20,302 bases of DNA from JBBRCX01 sp038204465 (GTDB lineage Bacteria > Planctomycetota > Phycisphaerae > Tepidisphaerales > Tepidisphaeraceae), in the NCBI GenBank assembly GCA_038204465.1, contig JBBRCX010000083.1:1-20302 (forward strand), written 5' to 3'. Made by a program: the position numbers and the translations under genes. The first letter of the stretch is position 1; each line of letters opens with the position of its first letter. The notes below the pieces were generated by a model, which saw nothing but the letters and a program-made list of their open reading frames with translations, was not told where the DNA came from and did no database searches. Positions 16,448 through 20,302 of this stretch are shown piece by piece.

Positions 16448-17779
16448 ATGAAGCCTAAACTACCAGGTGTCGCCGCATTCTGGTTCGGACTTGTGCTGTG
16501 TGTCGCAAGCACCCTCTGCCCGGCGCAGACCGCGACCACCCGGCCGGCGATGAGCAAGAGTGAAATCGAGGCGTTGATCAGCAGGCTTGCCGACGCCAAC
16601 GAGACTGTTCGAAACGCCGCGCGCGAGGAATTGATCGGCCGGGGCGATGACGCGCGAGCGGCGGTCGAAGCACAACTGAAGGCACGAGGCGCAGCCGAGA
16701 ATGCGCTCAGTGAAATCGATGCGAAGCGCGCCGGCGATCCCACCCTGGTATCGCGCTCGAACTCAAGAACGTCACCCCGCTCGACGCGGTCCACGAGCTG
16801 GCGAAGGCGTCGGGCATCCCCGTGGATCCCTACAACGAGTCCGCCTGGCAGCAGGGCAACTCCGCTGACATCACGCTGAGCATTGACCGCAAGCCGTTCT
16901 GGACGGCGCTGCGTGAAGTATGCGCTGCCGCCGAGCTGACGCCGTCGGTCAACTCCAACAACGATCGCCGCATCCTTCTCGCTCCTGCAGGCATGATGGG
17001 TGGACAAAACCTCGCCGCGTGTCCGACGATCGTCGGGGGAGCATTCATGGTGATTGCTACGGGCCTGCAACGCAACGACTCGGTCACCCTGGGCTCCGAC
17101 GCAAAGCCGCAGCGAAACCTCAGCGTTCAGTTGATGGTTTTTGCGGAACCCAAGGCCAAGGTCGTCAAAGTCGGCAACATGGCCAAAGTCGAGGAGGCCG
17201 TGGACGACAAGGGCCGCTCCCTCGTCCCGGAGGGTCCGGATGGAATGCAGGGCATGCAGAACATGCAGACGATTCGCGGCTACTCCTGGCAGAGCCACGC
17301 GCGGCTGACGCCGTTGCGCGATCCGGGTGAGAAGGTCGCGAAGGTACGCGGCAAGATAAGCTGCTTGCTCGAGACCCGTGCAGACGTCTTCGAGGTTCCC
17401 AATATCACCGCTGCCAAACCCACCACTCAGACGGTGGGAAAACGCCGCATCAGTTTCCAGGGGCTGAAGAAAACAGGCGATCGGCAATACGAGGTGCATC
17501 TATCGCGGCGGCAGCGAGGACCAGCAGTTCTACGAGCTGCTCAACAATCCCAACATCGAGCTTCTCGACACCAACAACCGGCCCATGCAGTTTTAAGGCA
17601 ATGCCGGCGGATCAACCAGCCAGGAGCAGTCCGACGCCCGATTTCGGTTTTACAAGGGTGGCCCCGACGACCGCGCCGGCGCCAAGGCGGGTGAACCGGC
17701 AAAGCTCACCTGGAGGATGTCCACAGCGACCACGAGCGTCGACATCCCCTTCGAGTTTGCCGATTTGCCGATGCCGTAA
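16448..17779 (+). pseudogene. Secreted STN/secretin-N-like planctomycete protein, broken by two frameshifts and a stop codon
   Basis: The gene starts at ATG 16448 (GGGAG eight bases ahead) with a signal peptide, MKPKLPGVAAFWFGLVLCVA then STLCPAQT. A helical segment resembling a HEAT unit follows (IEALISRLADANETVRNAAREELI). Near 16739-16750 the reading jumps to the -1 frame and resumes as IALELKNVTPLDAVHELAKA, an STN/secretin-N-like domain, then runs to GDRQYEV. Near 17500-17506 it returns to the first frame as IYRGGSEDQQFYELLNNPNI. It meets TAA at 17594-17596, yet the same frame continues with SDARFRFYKGG and ends LTWRMSTATTSVDIPFEFAD then LPMP, which looks like a genuine C-terminus. About 444 codons in all. 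The two frameshifts cancel. Either the gene is decaying or the assembly has indels. A 359-residue opposite-strand frame over it is a shadow. The function of the intact family is unknown to me. Confidence 0.8.
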
Positions 17780-17793
17780 GGAAGCAGCCGTTG

Positions 17794-17948
17794 GGATTTT
17801 CGATTTTTGATTTGCGATCGCCGCGGCAAGTCCTGCGCTGGCTCTTGCATCCTATCGGACTTCGGCGAGCTCTCAGTCGAGCCGTGTCCATCGGTGGCGG
17901 AAATTCCTCTCTTCCGATCGCAAATTGAAGATCGAGAATCGAAAATCC
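17794..17948. repeat. Inverted-repeat element (MITE/REP-like) after the broken gene
   Basis: The left arm (17794-17820) and right arm (17915-17948) are imperfect inverted repeats. The outer 12 bp GGATTTTCGATT pairs exactly with 17937-17948, and the inner 11 bp ATTTGCGATCG (17810-17820) pairs exactly with 17915-17925. The arms are AT-richer than the surroundings and flank about 94 bp of unrelated sequence. Similar gattttcgattt-type repeats are scattered in planctomycete genomes and generate spurious 'NRKS'-type translations; that is recollection, not a search. It starts 15 bp after the pseudogene's final TAA. Confidence 0.6.
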
Positions 17949-17958
17949 GAACGTTATC

Positions 17959-18174
17959 ATGTACGCCGTTATGGATGACGCGCAAGATCAGGACATCAAG
18001 TGCCTGCGCGAACAGGTTCGCCTGCAGCAGGGGACCCTCGATTCCTTGAAGTCGATGATCGAGGGCCTGAACCACGAACTGCGCCTGCGCGACATTCGAA
18101 TCGCAGAGTTGGAGAAGAAGAAAGCGACTCTGCTCAAGCGAGTACAGGAACGAGGCGCGGGGACGCGCCGATGA
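17959..18174 (+). CDS. Small coiled-coil protein, unknown function
   Basis: This 71-residue frame (67 from the second ATG at 17971) is nearly all predicted coiled coil: IKCLREQVRLQQGTLDSLKS, then MIEGLNHELRLRDIRIAELE, ending in a basic tail (KKKATLLKRVQERGAGTRR). The heptad pattern is convincing and resembles the small SlyX-like or transposase-leader coiled coils without matching either clearly. There is no Shine-Dalgarno sequence, and the start lies just 10 bp after the inverted-repeat element. It could be a real small gene, or the remaining end of a longer one cut by that element. It has no partner gene in the same operon. Confidence 0.4.
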   Translation: MYAVMDDAQDQDIKCLREQVRLQQGTLDSLKSMIEGLNHELRLRDIRIAELEKKKATLLKRVQERGAGTRR

Positions 18175-18236
18175 TTGACCCACCCTTCACTGAAAAAGTG
18201 AACATACGAGGGGTCAAACAGGGGCACGGGTGAGCA

Positions 18237-18560
18237 GTGATATTTCGCTTTCCCCGTCCGGCTATGGTCCGGTATGCTCCAGAGGTGATCGGCTGCGGCG
18301 TCAGGTTCGGCATCATCCCCAACCATGCGGCGCGTGGTGACTTGTCCGTTGCCTGTCCGCGTTGCCCGTTCGAAGCCGTTTTCACGTCGCCGTATGACTT
18401 CCTTCAAGATGAAGCCGCGGAGGCAGCGTCCGCCGATCCGCGGATCCGAGGCGTAAAGTGGGCGGGCGGATTCGCCGTCGAGCGCTTCCCCGACACGTTC
18501 GCTTGGAGAGATCCGAACAATCCGTACGTCCACCACAGATGCGCATGGGCACGACGCTGA
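18237..18560 (+). CDS. Doubtful hypothetical ORF in a mobile-element junction
   Basis: This 107-codon frame starts at GTG 18237 and contains ACPRCPFEAVFTSPYDFLQD and VKWAGGFAVERFPDTFAWRD. The composition is protein-like, with a CPxC pair, but I recognise no family and the ribosome binding site is poor. Its last residues run into the transposase relic on the other strand, so the 3' end may be cut. The space before it (18175-18236) holds only a small hairpin, TTCACT-5 nt-AGTGAA (18186-18202). It may be a gene fragment or a chance frame. Confidence 0.25.
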   Translation: MIFRFPRPAMVRYAPEVIGCGVRFGIIPNHAARGDLSVACPRCPFEAVFTSPYDFLQDEAAEAASADPRIRGVKWAGGFAVERFPDTFAWRDPNNPYVHHRCAWARR

Positions 18561-18690
18561 GCGTATCGGCGATGGCCTGGAGGAACGAGGCGAAATCGGC
18601 GGGCCGCTTGAAGAGGTCCTTGCGCCCGACGCCGCGGTTCAGGACGTGGTAGATCAGACCGCCAGGGGCAACGCGGGCGACACGCGGCAT
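18538..18690 (-). pseudogene. REP-associated tyrosine transposase (Y1/RAYT), 5' relic
   Basis: The first 51 codons of a Y1-type (HUH) transposase are intact: MPRVARVAPGGLIYHVLNRG, then VGRKDLFKRPADFASFLQAI and ADTLSVVPMRI. This matches the opening of REP-associated transposases (MPR..R..PGG..YHV.NRG). The match stops near 18538, before the expected MPNHWH metal-binding motif and the catalytic Tyr, and the frame then gives unrelated Arg/Ser-rich sequence. The relic cannot encode an active enzyme. A palindrome typical of such elements lies just upstream (18716-18733). Confidence 0.7.
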
Positions 18691-18715
18691 CGCCGTAAAG
18701 TACGACGGGCATCGA

Positions 18716-18733
18716 ACGGTAACTGTTTACCGT
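18716..18733. repeat. REP-like palindrome upstream of the transposase relic
   Basis: ACGGTAA-CTGT-TTACCGT is a perfect 7-bp inverted repeat with a 4-nt loop, 25 bp before the relic's start codon. Y1 transposases of the RAYT group act on short hairpins of this kind at their borders. One copy only is seen in the window. Confidence 0.5.
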
Positions 18734-20302
18734 CCCGCTGATTTTCCCCGGCGCGCGTTTTTGCTGCATGGGCTACTGTTGTCAGTGCCATGGATGGCCG
18801 GGAGCTCAAGGCGTACGAACGGTTCAAAGAAGAGGCGCAGTTTTATCGCGCCCGGGCGTATGACCTGGAACACCAACTGCGGGTCTTAGCTCCCAGGAGC
18901 TACCGGGCCCACCAGAAGATCGATCGTCTGCAGCAGCGCGTCGAGAAGCTGGCGGCCGAGAATGCACTGCTCAAGCAACGGGTGAAGGACCTGACTGCTC
19001 AACTGACCCATCAGACCAAGCCAAAGCCGGCGGTGCCTGCGTTCGTGAAGGCCGACGCGTGCCTGAGCACGAGGAAGAAGAAGCCCGGCCGCAAGGTCGG
19101 CCACGCCGCGGCGGTGCGTCCGGTGCCCGCCACCATCGACGTTCACCAGGAGGTCCCCGTCCCGATCGATGCTTTGGGCAAACCTTCCTGCCCGCACTGC
19201 CACACGCGATTGTCGGATGTGCATCGCCACGATCGGATCGTCGAGGACCTGATCCCATCCAAAGTGATCACCACCTGCTATCACACGACCAGCGGCTTTT
19301 GCCCTTCCTGTCGCAAACGCGTGGAATCGCGGGCGGAGGATCAGCCTCCGGCCGCCGACCTGCCGCACGCGCAGCTTGGCCTCAATGCCCTGGCGACGGC
19401 GGCGGTGATGCGGGTCTGCTACCGCCTGCCGCTGCGGCAGATCACCCGGCTGTTCATGCAATTGCCAGGGCTCAAGCTCAGCCCCGGCGCGATCGTGAAA
19501 CAGATCAGGCGGCTGAGCAAGTGGCTACAGGGTCAGTATGACCGTTTGCAGCTCGTGCTGCGGGCTGCGGGGGTAGTGCATGCGGACGAAACGGGCTGGA
19601 GAACCAACGGCAAAAACGGCTACCTCTGGACGCTGACCAACGCCCGGCACACGCTTTTCCACATCGATCCCTCGCGCGGCGGCAAGGTGATCGTCGAGCT
19701 GTTGGGCAAGAGTTTTGGACGCGAAGGCAACGGTAAGCTCGTCAGTGACTTCTACAGTGCTTACGACCAGTTGGGCGGCGTGCAGCAAAAGTGCCTGACC
19801 CACCTGCTGCGCGAGTTGCGCGACACGGTTGTCAAACGACCGCAACTGAAGGACCACGCGTTCTTCAAGCGTTGCAAGGCGCTGGTGCAGGCGATGCTGC
19901 GGCTCAAGCATCAGCGGGCCCAGTTGAGCGCAAGCGCATATGCTCATCGGGTGCGATTGCTGGAAGCGCGGCTGGACCGGCTGGGGGCACAGCCGTGGGA
20001 TGATGCCGACGCCGATCGACTGGCCAGGCGTCTGCGCAAGTATCGCGACAAGCTCACGCCGTTTTTGCACCACGCTGATTTGGATGGCACCAACAATGCG
20101 GCCGAGCGCGCGCTGCGTCCGGCCGTGGTGATGCGGAAAATCACCGGCGGCAGTCGCAGCGCCGAGGGGGCGAGGGCCTGGTCGATTCTGGCCAGCGTGA
20201 TGCGAACCGCTGAGCAGCAGGGCCGCGATGTGCTCGATACGCTCAAAACGCTGCTGCGCGCGGCATGGGCTGGCGAGAACATCGGCCTGCTCACCGACGT
20301 GC
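18734..20302 (+). mobile_element. IS66-family insertion sequence, left end not defined, right end outside the window
   Basis: The transposase gene defines the element. The left end must lie between the palindrome (18733) and ATG 18790, or further left if the relic belongs to it; I could not recognise a terminal inverted repeat because the right end is missing. Confidence 0.5.
18790..20302 (+). CDS. IS66-family transposase (3' end beyond the window)
   Basis: This DDE transposase of the IS66 family moves an insertion sequence by cut-and-paste or related chemistry. The frame is open from ATG 18790 to the last base, 504 codons, with no stop. An N-terminal coiled coil (about residues 5-75, with IDRLQQRVEKLAAENALLKQ) is followed by a basic RKKKPGRKVGH segment. 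A zinc-finger region carries CPHC (134-137) and CPSC (171-174). The catalytic domain has HADETGW with D266, LVSDFYSAYD with D320, and NNAAERALRP with E439, followed by GGSRSAEGARAWS. All three acidic residues and both Cys pairs are present, so the enzyme looks intact. The start has no good Shine-Dalgarno sequence. No TnpA/TnpB accessory genes precede it, as in the single-ORF IS66 (ISBst12-like) group. Neither terminal repeat is identified. Confidence 0.92.
   Translation, partial: MDGRELKAYERFKEEAQFYRARAYDLEHQLRVLAPRSYRAHQKIDRLQQRVEKLAAENALLKQRVKDLTAQLTHQTKPKPAVPAFVKADACLSTRKKKPGRKVGHAAAVRPVPATIDVHQEVPVPIDALGKPSCPHCHTRLSDVHRHDRIVEDLIPSKVITTCYHTTSGFCPSCRKRVESRAEDQPPAADLPHAQLGLNALATAAVMRVCYRLPLRQITRLFMQLPGLKLSPGAIVKQIRRLSKWLQGQYDRLQLVLRAAGVVHADETGWRTNGKNGYLWTLTNARHTLFHIDPSRGGKVIVELLGKSFGREGNGKLVSDFYSAYDQLGGVQQKCLTHLLRELRDTVVKRPQLKDHAFFKRCKALVQAMLRLKHQRAQLSASAYAHRVRLLEARLDRLGAQPWDDADADRLARRLRKYRDKLTPFLHHADLDGTNNAAERALRPAVVMRKITGGSRSAEGARAWSILASVMRTAEQQGRDVLDTLKTLLRAAWAGENIGLLTDV

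Noticed and set aside
16420..17499. 359-codon minus-strand frame over the broken secreted-protein gene
   Set aside because: The plus strand has a ribosome binding site, a signal peptide and an STN-like domain; the antisense frame has only Leu/Arg/Ala-rich sequence.
18886..20073. Minus-strand frames of 191 and 182 codons
   Set aside because: They are antisense to the IS66 transposase, which has all its catalytic residues on the plus strand.
1..20302. tRNA, rRNA, riboswitch or CRISPR array
   Set aside because: No conserved RNA gene segments or regularly spaced direct repeats were seen on either strand by eye; a covariance-model search would settle this.

Overview
The window is GC-rich bacterial DNA that most likely comes from a planctomycete, possibly of the Phycisphaerae. 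Three long minus-strand genes each carry an N-terminal L-E-x-R-x-x-L-L-S motif (LERRVLLS, LEARCLLS, LERRMLLS). This is the LEPR-XLL signature known from planctomycete surface and exported proteins. A type IV prepilin-like protein with a planctomycete-style C-terminus, an ECF sigma factor followed by a small helical protein, and a REP-associated transposase relic fit the same group. The phylum rests on the LEPR-XLL motif; the class is a guess.

Layout. Positions 1-786 (+) hold the 3' part of an alpha-oxoamine synthase (BioF/Kbl type). Convergent to it are a small unknown gene (817-1107, -) with a plausible promoter of its own, and an ECF sigma factor (1259-1999, -). Divergent from the sigma factor is rlmN (2118-3215, +), whose stop codon overlaps the start of a prepilin-like gene (3212-4189, +). 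Next is a Gfo/Idh/MocA oxidoreductase gene (4297-5388, +) interrupted by one in-frame TAG. Its 3' end overlaps that of the first LEPR-XLL gene.

Positions 5378-14805 (-) form a 9.4 kb block of three large LEPR-XLL proteins in the same orientation: a right-handed beta-helix protein with CARDB-like domains, an Asp-box (sialidase-fold) protein, and a 1351-residue mosaic of DNRLRE, four Ig-like repeats and delta-60 repeats. The last two share a homologous C-terminal domain of about 233 residues, the best candidate here for an under-described module. Divergent from this block are an outer-membrane beta-barrel porin (15183-16418, +) and a secreted STN-like protein gene (16448-17779, +). The latter is broken by two compensating frameshifts and a TAA.

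The right end (17780-20302) is a mobile or degenerate region: an inverted-repeat element, a small coiled-coil ORF, a doubtful ORF, a 5' relic of a REP-associated tyrosine transposase with its palindrome, and an IS66-family transposase that runs off the window without a stop codon.

How the genes fit together. The porin, the secreted protein and the LEPR-XLL proteins all point to the cell envelope or exterior. The sigma factor may be a local regulator, but nothing in the sequence ties it to the surface genes. No tRNA, rRNA or CRISPR array was seen.
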